A stretch of 64,000 nucleotides of DNA from Lethocerus indicus (GCA_019843655.1 JACDQD010000008.1:9768442-9832441); one strand, 5' to 3'. Shown: positions 1 through 13,472, numbered from the stretch's first letter. A program made the numbers and translations. Notes: a model not told the origin generated them from the sequence alone.

Positions 1-2990
1 CAATGAATGAATTTTTAAGATAAAAAAAGATTCGTAATTAAACCAATCGGTTAAAATGCACCGGGTTATCTTTTGTTTGAACTTCTGAAAATTTTAATCT
101 ACAAACACACTCTAATTCGTACAGATATTAACATAAACTGCTGAATGTTACAATAATATTTTCATTACTTCGTTTTCCCTTTTGGTAGCCTTTTATAGTA
201 CTATTAAAATGGCTAATAAACTTCGAAATACTTCTCGTGTAAAGAATACAACCTCATCGCATATAACTTGTAAGAGTCCGCTGTTTATCCATGTAATGTA
301 CCCGACAAGTGCGATTTAGTTAACATAGCTAATGCACTGAGAGCCGTGTTATCGATTGGGATGACACAACTTTAATGATGAACCCCAGATCCGAGGGGAG
401 CCTCTCATCCATCATCCCTTCTTCCTTCTGCTGGCTCCAGACTTATGTCGAGAATTAATGATAATTGAAAAGTAATTCGATACCTTAGAAAAGATTCGAC
501 GCCCTGAACGAAATCATAAAATAATCATCCTAGGTACTACAAATGTTGTGCAAGGCGTCTTCGGATAACTTGTTGTCACTATTAGAGTAATTCACTAATG
601 CATTAAGCCAGCGCACTAAAATGCCGATAATGGTTTTTCATTATAATGAGCTATTATATTCTGTACGGGTATTAGGTTAGCTATGTTCAGAAAGCCATAA
701 TTGGTTATCTGGTCCATTTGAGAATAAAGACATCTTTAAATATTTGAGCGAACCGTTTATTAATTTCCTGCTATCCGTTAGAAGCATTAAAATTAAGTCA
801 CTCAGCGAAAATATTCCTTAGTTGAAAACATTTTCATCGTCCAATTTCCGCCTCCCCTTTGATATTTAATAAAAAAAATCGAATTTTGATTTGCCGCACT
901 ATTCCACTGCTATCGGCCCCGTCGGTCGTAGTAGAAATTTCCCATTAGGCCTCGCCTGAAAATATGGCGCTCGGAAACGTATATATCTCCGTCGGCTTAA
1001 ATTCTTTTGGTCGGTATTGCCCCGGTTTCTGTGGGCTTTATCTCCCCCCGACCGGAGCTCCGATGACTCAGTGGAAGAGGGAAAAACCCCCGTTTAATCT
1101 TTTATTTTTACGTTAATTTGCTGACCGTTTCCGGTGCCCTTTCACGAAATATGTGCTGGGGGTAAATGTGTCAGGAAGGTATAATTGGGAACGGTGTGTT
1201 TTTTATTTACCTGGAATCTTAGGGGTAGGAAGCTAATTTGATTTCATAAATGCGGGCATTGTCCGGTTGAAATATTACTCTATAAATAATTATTGCAAAT
1301 TTCTTTTTTTAATGCATCAGAAAATAACCAAGTTACTATTCTATGTGATTTCACCCGTTTTAGTTTTATACCTAACGACCCGAGTCGTTATTACAATAGT
1401 CTGCTACATATAGTTTGTATTTATTTGGTTGGAGTACGAGATTTCAGTGATGCGCGACTGGAATCAAATACAATAAGGTTAGCTGCACTGCCATGGTGCC
1501 TGGCGTATAATTTCTCTCCCCTATTAGTATTCTGCAGGGTACTTTCTAGTTATCCGAGTACTTTCCTCTCTGCGGGATCTCCATTACTTGGACTTTGGTT
1601 GGAAATTCCTCCATTAGGCTCCTCGTGTCCGTCCCCGGCACCCTGGCCGGAATTGGATAACTCGGGGGGGTTAAGTTCTTTCGGATGGCGGTGATTCCCC
1701 CCGCCGGTGATGAGTCAGAGGGTGGAGTCCTTGATTGAATTTAGACGCGTTGACTAGCCGCCTTCCCCACGGGCTCCTCTGCCTTCCAGCTTACCCTCCT
1801 TCAATACTCTTCTGTTCCTTTTAGGTGTTCTCTTCTATGTGTACACGTCCTGTCATATTTTCGAATATCAGTCTACTACTTCGGTCGTACACAGTGTTTT
1901 CATTCACTCCCAGTTGAGGAATGATATGTTATCTCAATATAACATGGAATAATTCGAAGAGGTAAAGGAAAACTTAGTTTTGCATACCACGTATGCAGAA
2001 ATGAGTAGGTATTAAACCCTTAAAAGGATAACTAGGCCGCAATATTTACTTTGACTGAAGTATGACGAAAGCGTTCGGTTTTCCTTTTACTGTCCCGATT
2101 CCCCCGAGTCCCTTTTACCCGGTCCGCCCTCTCAGGGTCTATCAGGACCCCCGACTCCCTGTAATCGCGTTATCCCTCTTCGCTTCCCCGTTCCGGGACC
2201 CTCAATTAATTCATTATCTTAGTGGGGCGGTGCCCGCACCTTCACAAATATAATTAATAGAGGCGGGTTGGTAGAGGTACCCCTTCCGGAATCCCGCACG
2301 TCAACTGTCCCCGGACGGCGTTGTCACGGCAACATTGGTTGGAATTGTGCCATTTCCTGTAGCAGTCTAGTATATAGAATTTATGTCGCAACTTCATTTT
2401 GCTATCTAAATATTATAGTTAGAGATTATTTTGTATATTCGTAATCCTTATTTCGTGTGTAAAGATCAATTGTCAACTTGTTAAATTAACCCAAGCATCC
2501 TGTTTCACGGTCGGTTATGATCTTCAAAATTCTCTAGTGAGCGATTAACATCGGGGCAGATTCCTGGTTCGCTCAAAAGTCCCTGTTCAAAAGAGGCCGT
2601 TTGCAGGTGTTTCTTGTTTTTATTTTTGCTTTAAATTATAATTGGAGGCCCCAGATTCTCCAGGCTCGAGATCATATCGCATCCTGTGATCAAACCGTCG
2701 TTAGTCCCCGCGCAATAAACATGCTTTTTTATTTTCCGGAATTTCAGCCGCGAACAATGATTATAATACCAAGAACAAAAGTTTTGCTAAAAATAGGCGA
2801 ATTTTTGCACCTACCGTCATGTTTGTCAAACTGTTGTATTTTTAATTTTATAATATTAATGACATCTTTAATGCACATTGAAAATTCCTGACAATAATGT
2901 GTTAAATATGCACTATCTCAACTACTGTATACTGTCAGTATGTCGGTGATATTTATGATATGTATTTTTATCGTAGCAAACGTAATTGGT

Positions 2991-3012
2991 CAGTGATTGA
3001 ATTTAATCACTG
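2991..3012. repeat. Short perfect inverted repeat (8-bp arms)
   Basis: The arms cagtgatt at 2991-2998 and aatcactg at 3005-3012 are perfect reverse complements around a 6-base loop. It sits in AT-rich sequence with no gene beside it. It could form a small hairpin. No function can be assigned. Confidence 0.6.
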
Positions 3013-3631
3013 GGTGTTTCGGAATATAGGTTCATATTTAATAATGCTTATACAGTGACACTGATGTAACATTAGAGACCGCAATGTGTAACAGGGATAT
3101 TGGGATAACGTATGCACCGCACAAAGTTTGCCAACTATAGTAGTTTTCCATTGTATAACTCTGAGCTTACACCTGCCGTTACTAGTTTTAATTAAAATTC
3201 TCAACATTATCGTCGGTAATATTACAGTTCGTACGTAAATAAGAATCCTTAGGTTTTAACCATACCGTGCATGTTTTATTTAATTATTAAATGTTTATCA
3301 CATTGTTTTATTTTGAGTTTTATCAATCCACATATGGGATTAGAAGAATGATTATTATATCTTGTGATTAGTTAGAAAATACAACACATTTAAATCGTTA
3401 TGTCGACGTTTGAAAAAGTAACCATTTACGTAGAATATTTCTACCTGTTACAATTTGATATCTGTCGAATTGAAAACCAATCAGAATCCATTCACTCACC
3501 TCACACAGGTTCAGTATTAATTGATCAAACTTTATCGCGGAACATTAAAGCAATTTATAATGTGATTTGGGCCCATAAAGGGACCCCTTGGGGGTAGTTG
3601 AAGTTTAATAAAATCAGACGACCGTCGAAAA

Positions 3632-3641
3632 GGGGGGGGGG
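3632..3641 (+). repeat. Run of ten G
   Basis: This is an uninterrupted G10 run in a GC-rich block. It is one of five G or C runs of at least ten bases in the window. Confidence 0.9.
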
Positions 3642-4942
3642 TCCATCGCCCGGTGTTGGCAAATTGAATAAATGAGTTAACTTCTCGAAAAGACGGGAAC
3701 GAAAAGAAACACAAGAGACTGGAGGAGTAACGGGTGGGTGGCACGCGAGAAACCCAAGGCCCTTCCCTTACTCAACAGTCCCCGAATTAAATTAAAACCC
3801 ATTACTATCTTCTTCGGGGCTGACGCGATCCCTGGCTCGGGCGTAAATTACCTTCGGAACTTAGAAATTCGGAGCAAATTGGGTGTAATGTTATCTGTGC
3901 ATTAGTATTCCTGTAGACACGGCCAGTTAAGAGAGTTTCGGAAGAATCGAAAAGCAATTCTAAATTCTTCTCTCATTAATAAAATACTTTCGTATATCAT
4001 TTTGCTATTCCGCTAAACGAAAAGAGTCGAATGAACCCAGTTGATTTGAACTGCGGATCGATTATTGTTGGAAATTCGCGACATCTCACATTCGAAAATG
4101 TCTGTATACATATGCTAGAGGGGCTGTAGGGTTTCACCTCCCCCTACCTTAGTATCTTATCGCTTGTTTATTTATGTTAATGTTACAATGTATCGGGCAG
4201 ACGAATAAACGTACATTACTGTGTGAGCCAAACTGTACTTATTGTACACATATTAAACTCTTATATTCAATCAGTTGTGAATTTTATTTGAAACACGTGT
4301 TGTGAAACACTATTTACTAAAATACATACGAAAATAGATTTTGAAAAAACGTGATTCAGTGATAACAGAGAGAGGAATTTAGAGAGAATTGTTAACTAAA
4401 TCTGGTTGGTAAAATGAATTCAGATTATAAAAAGTTTTATATGGGGCCGTTTCACGTAAGCTTACTCTGTATGAATAAACACTTGTGCGTTAGGACGGCC
4501 ATTCCCCTACCGATTTATTCTGACTAATACTACTGGTCAGTCCGAGTTGGAGTAAAACCGTTTATTCGGTTTTGTAGCTCCTTGAGCCCCTAAGACAGAC
4601 CCTTCTCCAATGCCTGGGAGACCCACTCCCAACGCCACAATTATTAAATTATCTACCCTCTATTACTGGCGAAGCAACAGTCCATTCTTGAAATTGTATT
4701 ACGGGTGCCATTTGCATAATCGCTATGTGACTAATGCTGGGGCATGCGGCCGGCAGCTGGGTTCCCAGGCGGTTCCTCCGGCACGGTGAAAAAAGGAACG
4801 GCTGATCATTTTCGTAAAGGTCAACTTCCGTAAATGTTTTCGTTAATAATTACTGTGCTACTGGAGAGGTAGACCCTTAGTGCGCATTTTAATATTAACA
4901 ATACACTACCCTTTGTGAAACAGTAAATTTATCCAATTTCTG

Positions 4943-4980
4943 TAGTAATGTATTAATCAATTAGTAATATATTAATCAAA
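4943..4980. repeat. 19-bp tandem duplication, two copies
   Basis: Two adjacent 19-base units, 4943-4961 and 4962-4980, both read tagtaat-tattaatcaa with two differences (g/a and t/a). It is a simple local duplication in AT-rich spacer. Confidence 0.8.
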
Positions 4981-5592
4981 CGTGTGCCTGGGAAAGACTG
5001 CCTGAGTAACAAAGTGAAATGGAAACGGCGTAATGCTTTTTGAAGTTTTATGTGATTGATAAGGTCAAAGAAGGGTGCCACAGGGCTTCCTTTCGAGTAA
5101 TAGCATTTCGCCATGGACGTCTTAACTTTCATTTAAATAGGTCAAATTTTATTACTATAAATTATCCTTTTATTATTATTATATCCTTTTGTCTTCATTC
5201 TGAATTTAAAAATCGAATTCTTATTATAGCATCCATATTTCTCCCATTATTTAATTTGAAGAATTTGAATTATTCCGCGTCTCAGTTCATGCATATTTTT
5301 TTTAAATTTATCAATGTAAAATTTAGTGATGAGCCGTACGTATATAATAATTGATATTGATAGTATAATCGGAAATGTAATTCCACTAAACAATTTTCTT
5401 TTCCATTGGTCTGAGCGCTAAGGGAATAAAGATTACGTGCAATAAAATTCCTATTACGTTATGAACGGAGTCCGGTCCGCATCTGGTGGCAGTATAACTG
5501 AATGGAGTTGACTCGACCCCGTTTATGGGCGTCCGATCGATCGGGCCAGTCCGATCTTATCGTTTTATAGTTTGCTGGAGGATACTATCGGT

Positions 5593-5622
5593 TCTACTAC
5601 TGCTACTACTAATACTACTGCT
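5593..5622. repeat. Imperfect TAC/TGC trinucleotide repeat
   Basis: About ten triplets of ctactac/ctgctac type run through this stretch with interruptions. It lies in a non-coding GC-rich block. No long frame uses it. Confidence 0.7.
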
Positions 5623-6636
5623 GCCCCATCAAAGAGGATCGATATGAGGCTTTCATATTCGTTTATTTCATAAACCGAACTTCCTCAGTGATTCGGAGCG
5701 CAATTATCCGAAACAGTTTCTGAAGCGACGACCCCAAACCTTCAGTTTCATGTCAGCGTTAATTACATTCAACAGTGTTAGCATTTTGAAAAGGTCGGGG
5801 AATGAAAAGTTCAGTTTTGGTCCGGAGCCAGTCCGGGCCGTCCAATTATTTCGGTGACCTCATAGACCGCCCCCTAGGGCCGGCCCATTAACCTTGTTAA
5901 TTGTCCGCTTCTTCTATAACTCTTCCTTTATTGCTTGCAATTCTTTAATAGCCCGATATTGGCCGGCTTGGTGGCCATTGCCTAATAAATGCGCGGTTCG
6001 TGGACTTCTATATTCAGTAATTTTGAGCCTGTTTTACATAATATTTTCTCATTATAATTCTACACAATTTTAAATATTTTCAAACTCTGCCTTCCGTCCA
6101 CGCATATCCGTAAGAATTATATCTCATTACCTTACCGGAAAAATTATTTCTTATTTTATTATCTCATATTCTTCAACTGGAAATTGCATTCATACTTCAT
6201 ATAGTCCACAATAAGTTAATTTAAAATATTTTCATATGATACGCCGATTTTTTTTACAGAAAGGCTTAAATTTAATCCGCAAAATATCACGTGAGCCTCC
6301 GACATTTTTCCGTTTCGGAACATTCCACGTATCTCAACTCGGGTCGAAGTGTCCTCGAATTTCCGCGGAGAAGGATGCAAAACCAGTCTCGTTGATTTAT
6401 ACAGCGCGGCGTCGGAAAAGGGCCTGTGTCGGGCCCGAATTCCCAGCCGAAACCCGATAAAAACATTATTATGCGGCCGGGTTCGATACTCCATTGGCCA
6501 TTGTGTCCCCACGAGTGCGATAGGGACAGCGCTAGAAGCGAAAGGAGTGCGTGGGAGCGAAACGGAGAAAGAAGCACCTGGCGTTTTCTTCCTGTTCGGC
6601 TCCCCACTCCACCTGCCCCCTTATTATTATAGTCTC

Positions 6637-6641
6637 TATAT

Positions 6642-6692
<51 letters not shown>
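6637..6692. repeat. TA dinucleotide microsatellite
   Basis: A run of TA units starts as tatatatacatacata and continues as an unbroken TA array to the start of tgagagcgcg. Open frames predicted across it encode only alternating Tyr-Ile and are not genes. Confidence 0.95.
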
Positions 6693-6696
<4 letters not shown>

Positions 6697-7875
6697 CGCG
6701 ATTACGGCATTAACTAGCAACTGTGCAGGAGGGTGCGGGGCCTACGCTTTTAAGTGAACATTAAAGGCACGTGGTCATACCTAAACAATTATAGCGCTAA
6801 GTACCCATTTAAAATTATTATTTATTGGAATGTTGTTAATAGCGTCGAGCGTGCGACCCTAACCGATAAATTAATTTTACTCTCTGCACATTAAGGTAAC
6901 AAATGGTTTATCTAATATTATTGCACACGGCATAAGACGTTCGTTGTGTTTGTTATATAAGGCCGGTAAATTGGGTGCCCATTACCCTTTCTCTTTAATA
7001 CACTGTGAATTAACCTCATACTTTATTTCATCCATACCTGAGAAAATTATTATTGACTCATGGTACCTCTAATAACAGTAGTAACTTTCCAATGGGACAA
7101 CCATGAAGGAAGTTGGAATCCGAGTTCTGAAAGTAAAAGCATCTATTTCTTTTATAATTCTATTCGTTTTGTTACATGCCGGTTAATGTAGTCCCTCTCG
7201 TAAACTGAATTTCAAAGCATAATAATAATTTTAATAGTATTATTCAGTAAAATAATCCACGAAGAGTTATGTTGCCGTCATTAATGTTTCACTTTGAAAT
7301 GAAGTTCCACCCCGGCGTTTATAATGTATGGATTTTATTTTCAGAAGAATAGGAGGGAATATAATTCTCTTAAGGAGAGGTATAAATTTTTAGAGGCTGG
7401 AAGGCTTTAGGGGGGGAGAACATTAATATGTAATTGGCCCTGGGGCTTATATCCTTGGAAATGAGTTTACTAGCAAATTAAAGTTTCTCCGGAGGCTGAG
7501 CCCGCAACAATTGTTTTGTAATTGCTTCTGGTAATTTCTAACCTTTTTTAGATAATATTTTAGGTCTTCGGGCTTTTCGTTAAGTTGAGATGTCATCAAT
7601 ATTTTAGCCATTACTAAAATATTTACGGAAATTAAAATTTTCAAAGAAAAGTGTAGAGCAGTGTTCTTTTTTTTAATTGTCGAATGACTTTTATTTTTTA
7701 ACTAGGAGATAGGCACTGACAGTTTCACTAAACTAATCTTCAACTGTGTAAACCTCAGGGCAGTTAGCAAACTACACTCAAAATGCCTTATTTAAATTGA
7801 AACATTGGGACCATTTAATGTTAACACGATAAGCGTATCTTATCCAACATCTGTATATAGTAAACGATCTCGTAT

Positions 7876-7990
7876 TTATTATTATTAGCTCAGTGGTTAA
7901 AATGATGCGGCTAAACTCATTTGACCTGGGGTTCGATTCTGCGGTGGCGGCCCGACCGCCAATGTCGGCTCTCCTCCGATACAAATTTGA
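7876..7990 (+). mobile_element. tRNA-derived SINE fragment (head with A and B boxes)
   Basis: The sequence tagctcagtgg at 7886-7896 fits the RNA polymerase III A box, and ggttcgattct at 7930-7940 fits the B box (GGTTCGANTCC) except for the last base. The box starts are 44 bases apart, typical of tRNA genes and tRNA-derived SINEs. It does not fold as a clean tRNA: I see no paired acceptor arms and the anticodon arm is not regular. Sequence after the B box (tgcggtggcggcccgaccgcc) resembles a SINE body. The 3' edge is uncertain. The alternative is an isolated tRNA pseudogene. Confidence 0.55.
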
Positions 7991-8196
7991 ACTGATTAAA
8001 CGAGTTCATTAACTCCGGTATACTTAATTCACGCATTGTTTTAAATATAATCGTTCGGGGATGCACTGAAATTATGGTAATTTTATGAGGAACCTTAAAT
8101 TTTAATCTAGTTATGAAAATCGTCCGTTCGGTAGTCCGGATTTAGTCCCGTACAGATACTTCTAACAACTTTGTTAATTAAACGTATTGCGGAGAG

Positions 8197-8580
8197 TTGG
8201 TAGACACTTTGCTCCTGCTATATTCCTCGGCAATTATGCGTCCGTGCGGCCATCCAGTTCAACCCGGGCCGAATTATTTCGTCGAGCCGAAATTTCCCTA
8301 CGGAATTTTGCGAGTCTCTTCTTCTTTTAATTATTCGGAGGAGGGGAAAAAACCCGCCTGCCCCCCGGGGCCGCCTTCATTTGACGCCGGCTTCCCCGAA
8401 ATTCATTCGTTGGACCGCCCATTAATTCCCTCCCTTTAAGGAAATGAATTGGCGACTCCCTTCGGAAGTTCGGAAATGTATTATATAAGCAACCGGGAAG
8501 CACGATAGGGTAGCCGCCGAACTTGTCCATCAGTGCATTTATTTTATGGCGACCCTTTCGAACGTTCGCCAGCCTCGGGG
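8197..8580. other. GC-rich block with homeodomain cores, candidate enhancer
   Basis: This CpG-rich stretch between AT-rich flanks contains ccccggggccgcc and ttaattattcgg. Overlapping short open frames occur on both strands, as expected for GC-rich non-coding DNA, and neither product is recognisable. It lies about 270-650 bases before ratchet point 1. The regulatory role is inferred only from composition and ATTA cores. Confidence 0.3.
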
Positions 8581-8828
8581 AGAAATAAAAGATAATTAAA
8601 TACATTTTCGTTCCGAGTTTGTTTCCCGATAATTTTCACAAACCCTTACCTAATACGTATTTTTATATAGAACTGTGTAAGGAGTTCTCAGTTAAGCCGA
8701 ATTAGACATTTTTCGTGTGCTTTCTTTTAAGATTCTCCAACGCCCACACTACATGGCATGCATTCATTTGTGTTAAACTTCAATAAATTTTCCCTTAATT
8801 TTTTAATTACCTAAGCATGTATGCTCAT

Positions 8829-8857
8829 CTGTATTTTGTCTTTTGTTTCAGGTGAGT
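8829..8857 (+). other. Recursive splice site (ratchet point) 1
   Basis: A 3' splice site abuts a 5' splice site with no exon between. The 20 bases before CAG (8849-8851) have 16 pyrimidines. GTGAGT follows at once at 8852-8857. A possible branch site, cctaag, lies about 40 bases upstream. In Drosophila such composites let a long intron be removed in steps: the upstream exon is joined to the point and the donor is recreated. The call rests on sequence and on three similar same-strand sites at 23.8, 35.3 and 46.4 kb. No RNA evidence is available here. Confidence 0.78.
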
Positions 8858-9808
8858 TTCAGTTCAGATTTAAGTGAGGAATGTTAAGTGAGACTGTGTG
8901 GCTGTGGATAGCACAACGTACAATTAATTGCGGTTAGTGTTAGGTATTTATTTTATTTGTTTATACTAGAGCATTGATATATAAGGATACCTTATCATAC
9001 TGTTTGCACTAACTTTCATTTCGTTTATCTTGTCTCTTCTTATCTATGGGACCTTGACGTGTGCACCGAACGGCGCTGAACTGTTACCGTCCGATTTTCT
9101 GTTAAAGAATCTATTCTAAAATCAGAGTCCTGCCTTTTTTAGAAAATTTTGATAGCGTTGTAACTTATTAATATTATAATATCGTGTCTATTGATGGATC
9201 ACACTTTCCCTTAGAAAAAAATAAATATGACAACTCATTTTTAAGAAAACGGGTTTTGAAAATTAATTGATAAATATGTTAAGATATTTTAAGATTAATG
9301 TCGAAAATAATAATATCGGAGGACCTACCGCTCATTGGTTATTCGTGCTAGGTCAAAGCTTCGCGTTTCTTTTCTTTTCCCGTTCGGTTTTCAAACTCGA
9401 GGAATTCCCCAGCGATATAAGAAAACAAAGGAACCGTGAGAAGTCCTTGTGGAAAAACGATTGGAGAGAACCCGTGTCTCCGCGATAGGAGTCTCAGATC
9501 GTCTGTCCAATAAATGTACGCCGTTGCCGTCAGCTTTTCCCGATTTCCAGGCTTGTGCTCTCCTTTTAAATAAAAACTTCTCGAATTTAATTTTAGTTAG
9601 TCTTCCCTTCACCCTTTATATTTTTTTGTTTAATTTCACAGCGTAGGCAGATTGTGTTGATCCGGGCAAGAATTTTTAACTTACAATAAACGCGAGAATT
9701 AAATTTAGGGTATCGAGCCACCCTCTAAATTCCCATTTTATTTTAATTTCGGTTTCAAAAATAATAATATCACCAAATGGAAGGTTTTTTTATTCCTTAT
9801 TGAATGGT

Positions 9809-9882
9809 CCATTCTATTATTTTTTAAAGATTTTTACTCCATTCATTACCAAAAGCTTTTATAACATTTTAGAATAGAATGG
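9809..9882. repeat. Inverted repeat with 10-bp arms
   Basis: ccattctatt at 9809-9818 is the exact reverse complement of aatagaatgg at 9873-9882, with a 54-base loop. It may be a decayed MITE or chance. No target-site duplication is evident. Confidence 0.4.
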
Positions 9883-11159
9883 TTAAGCGAACCTAGTTTG
9901 GGAATATGTCCGGGTTGGTTTAAGTACCGAAAATTGAATTTTTATTCTGGCGCTATACCGCTTGATATAAAATTTATGGAAACTGAAGAGCCGATATTTT
10001 GTTGTTTGACCCAAAAAAAAGCCTGAATACGTTTTGAAAAACTATACTTCATTATATATTTTTTGTTTAACTATTATTAATGTATAATATTTCTATTCTG
10101 TTTTTGTTTTTTCCCCTTTGTATTATTTTTCTATTTTTTTCTAAGCTTGCTTCTGTTTCTGTTTTAACACAGTGCTTCGCAGCACTGACATCGTTGGTCC
10201 CCCGAGAAAACAAATCGTTCCTCTCGTCCCCTCGGAATCTTTATTTAACCGGCAGGAAAAAAGTTAAAAAACCAAAAAGAAAATAAACAAAATTCCCCTG
10301 AAATCCCGGTATTTTCACTTACGCCTTTCCATTCTGAGCTCTTTGCCCGGGGAGAATAATTCAAGAGATCCCTTGTGCGTGTATGTGTAAAGCGCATTTG
10401 TAATTAAGTGGAACCTATATCACGTTCAAAGCAAAATAAGGGAACCAAAGGGGTTGGCGGAGGGGACTTGTTCGGCTCGACCCGACACGGCTAATATTTG
10501 TCTTATGAATTCGTCAACTCGGACGCAGCCGGTTTTCCTTTTTCCATTTAAGGACCAGCTACTATACCTGCCCATTAATGAGCTCTTTTGATTTGGCTTC
10601 CGCCTCACCCCATAATCTGATATTTTCCCTTATATTTATATCATGTATACAGACTTACCGAATGCAGTATTTACTAACAGTAGGACTGAGGAATTATTAA
10701 AGTTCTTCTTGGAAGGGGATATTCGAACTTGAAATCATACTTATAGTAGTGGTAAATCTGTATGCCATAACTTATTCCAGAAATCAAATAAAAATTAGAT
10801 TGAGCCTGTTATGGTTGGCCAGAAAAACTTATTACCACCATAAGTCATAACCACAAAATCGTGTTAGATTTTAATGTTGTTATTGTCATTATAATAAAAT
10901 ATAATGAACAGTAATGATTTCGATTGAGTGCACTGAAATTTAATTTAAATGCTTTTTTAAATTTTTAATTGCTATAGATTAATGACAGAATACAAGTTAC
11001 CGTAGGGAGAAACCGAAACGGGAGTTTCGGAAGGCTAGTGGAAAAATGGAATATCGAAAATGTTTATTTTTCTATAATGAATTATTTCCATTCGAAACGC
11101 GCGTTTGTTATTTTATAAAACCCCGCTGAAAGTCTCCCTAAAACTGTCTCCACATAACG

Positions 11160-11720
11160 GCAGGGGGTTGAGCGTGTTGACGGCCGGCCTGGATGAATAG
11201 TTTCTAATTTTTACCTGGGCTGATGTGTGACCGACCGCCGGACAATGTGGGTTGACGCGTTTCGACGGCATAAATCGTGGAGTGTAGTGTGCGGGGGCCG
11301 GCTAACTGGGGACTCAATAAAGCCGGGCTCGGCCGAAATCTCGCTGATATACGATCCCATTGTAGCGCCCCACCACGTTACCTGGGCCCTACCCGGCGTG
11401 CTGCCCCCCCCCCCATTACCGCGGGTTTAAAGGTCCCCGGCACCGGCGTTTTCTCCGCGCGGGGATTTTTTATCCCTCTGAAAGGGGATCCGACCTCCCC
11501 AGCTCCCTTTTGTGACGGAGCTGGAGGGCCCCCCGTTTTTTCCTCGGTCGCACGCCCAGCCCGTGTGCGCCTCCGACGAACGAGACACTGTTATTTGTTC
11601 TTTTATTGTCAGTAAGGAAGGGGAGGAGTGGTAGAAAGGGAGGACGAAAAAAGTTTAGCTCTTTTATATTGGACTCGGGGGTTTAAATCCTTCCGGATTG
11701 TCCGCGAACGTCCGTTCGGT
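11160..11720. other. GC-rich, CpG-rich block
   Basis: This is one of the densest GC blocks in the segment, with a C11 run at 11404-11414, ggccggcctgg, and many cccggc words. Two + frames stay open for 67 and 112 codons, with Pro/Arg-rich products that resemble no family. A box-B-like gggtttaaatcc near 11680 hints at an old tRNA-derived insertion at its 3' side. Confidence 0.35.
11404..11414 (+). repeat. Run of eleven C
   Basis: This is an uninterrupted C11 run (G11 on the minus strand) inside the 11.2-11.7 kb GC block. Confidence 0.9.
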
Positions 11721-12409
11721 TCGTTTTCCCTTCCGTTGAATTTACTGTCCTATAGGATGAAATTCAATCTGGGTTTGAAAACATAGTTTTCCGAGCTATC
11801 GTAATATTTTTTATTATCGCGTCGCGTTCGTGGTATCGTGTCCGTCGTAATCATTATTGGCTCGTTATTTTGTGTTTAACGGCCCGCGACTACATCCGTG
11901 ATACCGAATACGACCTTTGGCCATTTGATTTAGAAATATTGTAGGGAAACAATGTCGAGCGTGGAAACATTTCTTTTTATCTTTAGTTGTTTATTATTAA
12001 CAGTTTATAGTACATTCAATTTTTCAACCTACTATCAAATAAAAGATGTAATCTTCGTATCTCCCTGACTTGTCTTTTTTATTTTTTGTTACAATTTATT
12101 TTTCTTAGGCAGTTTGAAATAGAAGAAAGACATCTAAACACAGCTACTGAAATGGGTTTTTTGTTTCTGAGAAATATGACACGCTTAAGGTTGAGTTCCT
12201 TATTGTTTCATAAGAATAGTAATGCAGTAGCAGCACAACGCAGGGAATACAAATGACTGACAATGGAAGCAGTATCACGATCGGACGTTTACGATTTGAA
12301 GTAATACATTCCTACCGTTAAGAAATTAAAGATACCTCTATAAATAAATACCGTTAAACAAACTATAAACAACTTCTTTATAGAATGCAGAAGTTGGTCG
12401 GTGCTCAGT

Positions 12410-12490
12410 GCTAATAGCAGAATGGCCGCGAACACAGGTGTATATTTCGGGCGTATACCTGCTGACCTTCCTGCCTAAGCCCCAAGGGAC
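12410..12490 (-). mobile_element. Decayed tRNA-derived SINE, same family as 35.45-35.52 kb
   Basis: Read on the minus strand, a cttaggcaggaaggt head is followed by a B-box-like tgttcgcggcc (12424-12434 on +). The + strand words accttcctgc (12465-12474) and ctaag recur in the same order at 35497-35514, where the B-box region also aligns. Shared order on the same strand supports common descent of two old insertions. Edges are approximate. Confidence 0.42.
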
Positions 12491-13336
12491 CAGTGAACTA
12501 GAAATCCGGCTTTACTATCCCCTCAAACCCCGAACCTGAAAGAAGGGGGCCCTCGCGTGTCCGATGACCCGACCTAGTCCAACTCTGCCCGTTATACCTG
12601 CTCGATATTATAAACGCCAACGCGTGAGTCTATACACATCACTATTATATCAAACGACTATACACAGTAGAGCCCTAAAGGGCTGTAAAGGGATACGAAT
12701 AGAGTGGGGGCCGGTTATGAATACGTAATGTTCATTTTACTGGCTGGAATTACAGAACTCCCGTGAAATTAAACCCGGGGTCTCATCGCCTTCCGCCTCC
12801 CTTATTTGATTTTAAACAGGGAGGGCCGTTTTATAAAATTTTATTTACAACCCTGTAACCGCCTCCAAGGCACGAAAATCGAGGAAGCGGCATTTACATT
12901 TGCGTAACGACAAGGAACGATGAAGCATTTTACTTAGTTTTTAAAGATTAATTTTTTCCTGTATTAGTACTATCGATGAAGCCATAATAACAAGAAATCG
13001 GATGAGTTTTGAAATACAAATAAAAAAGAGACTAGATCGGGACAGATGCAGCCGACATTCAGTCTGTATTCTATAATTATTTAAAATTAGTAAATTATTT
13101 AAATTTACTAAAGATTTTCATTAATAGAGAGCAGATAATTATCGCTGTTGACTAATGATAACTAGGTTCGTTTGACTAATTTTCCCGAATATTCCATTGA
13201 TGTGAAATTATTTCAAGAATATACTATTCTTCTGTTAGAGCTCGATTACTATAGTTTGGACTGTCAAAGCATTACCTTGGATATGAATACATTTTAAATG
13301 AAACTAGGTCAAAGAGTATTTAATTACAATATATTT

Positions 13337-13339
<3 letters not shown>

Positions 13340-13383
<44 letters not shown>
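13340..13383. repeat. TA dinucleotide microsatellite
   Basis: About 22 uninterrupted TA units follow atatttacaa. The open frame that crosses it is an artefact of the repeat. Confidence 0.95.
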
Positions 13384-13385
<2 letters not shown>

Positions 13386-13472
13386 AGGATTGGTACTGTG
13401 TGCATTGCATCAACAGTATGCGTAAACGTTCGGCATTGGTAAATAGCCGCCGGTGTTTCGTGGAGGTTGGGC

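Larger units (their letters stand above)
1..8851 (+). other. Intron segment upstream of ratchet point 1
   Basis: This stretch has no gene I can support. The reading frames are short, overlap on both strands and match no family I know. It ends at the first juxtaposed acceptor/donor. Inside are AT-rich spacers and GC-rich blocks near 900-1150, 1500-1820, 2090-2330, 3570-3860, 4490-4790, 5480-5960, 6330-6620 and 8200-8580. It also has a TA microsatellite, a 19-bp duplication and a tRNA-derived SINE head. The + strand intron assignment is inferred from the four same-strand splice composites. Confidence 0.55.

Noticed and set aside
1293..1694. 133-codon + strand open frame
   Set aside because: No family resemblance, no start context or splice sites that set it apart. 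Length is within chance for a GC-richer stretch.
6287..6757. Several frames crossing the TA repeat
   Set aside because: Their length comes from translated TA units (Tyr-Ile).
7876..7990. A functional tRNA gene
   Set aside because: Pol III boxes are present, but acceptor and anticodon stems do not pair, so a SINE or pseudogene is likelier.
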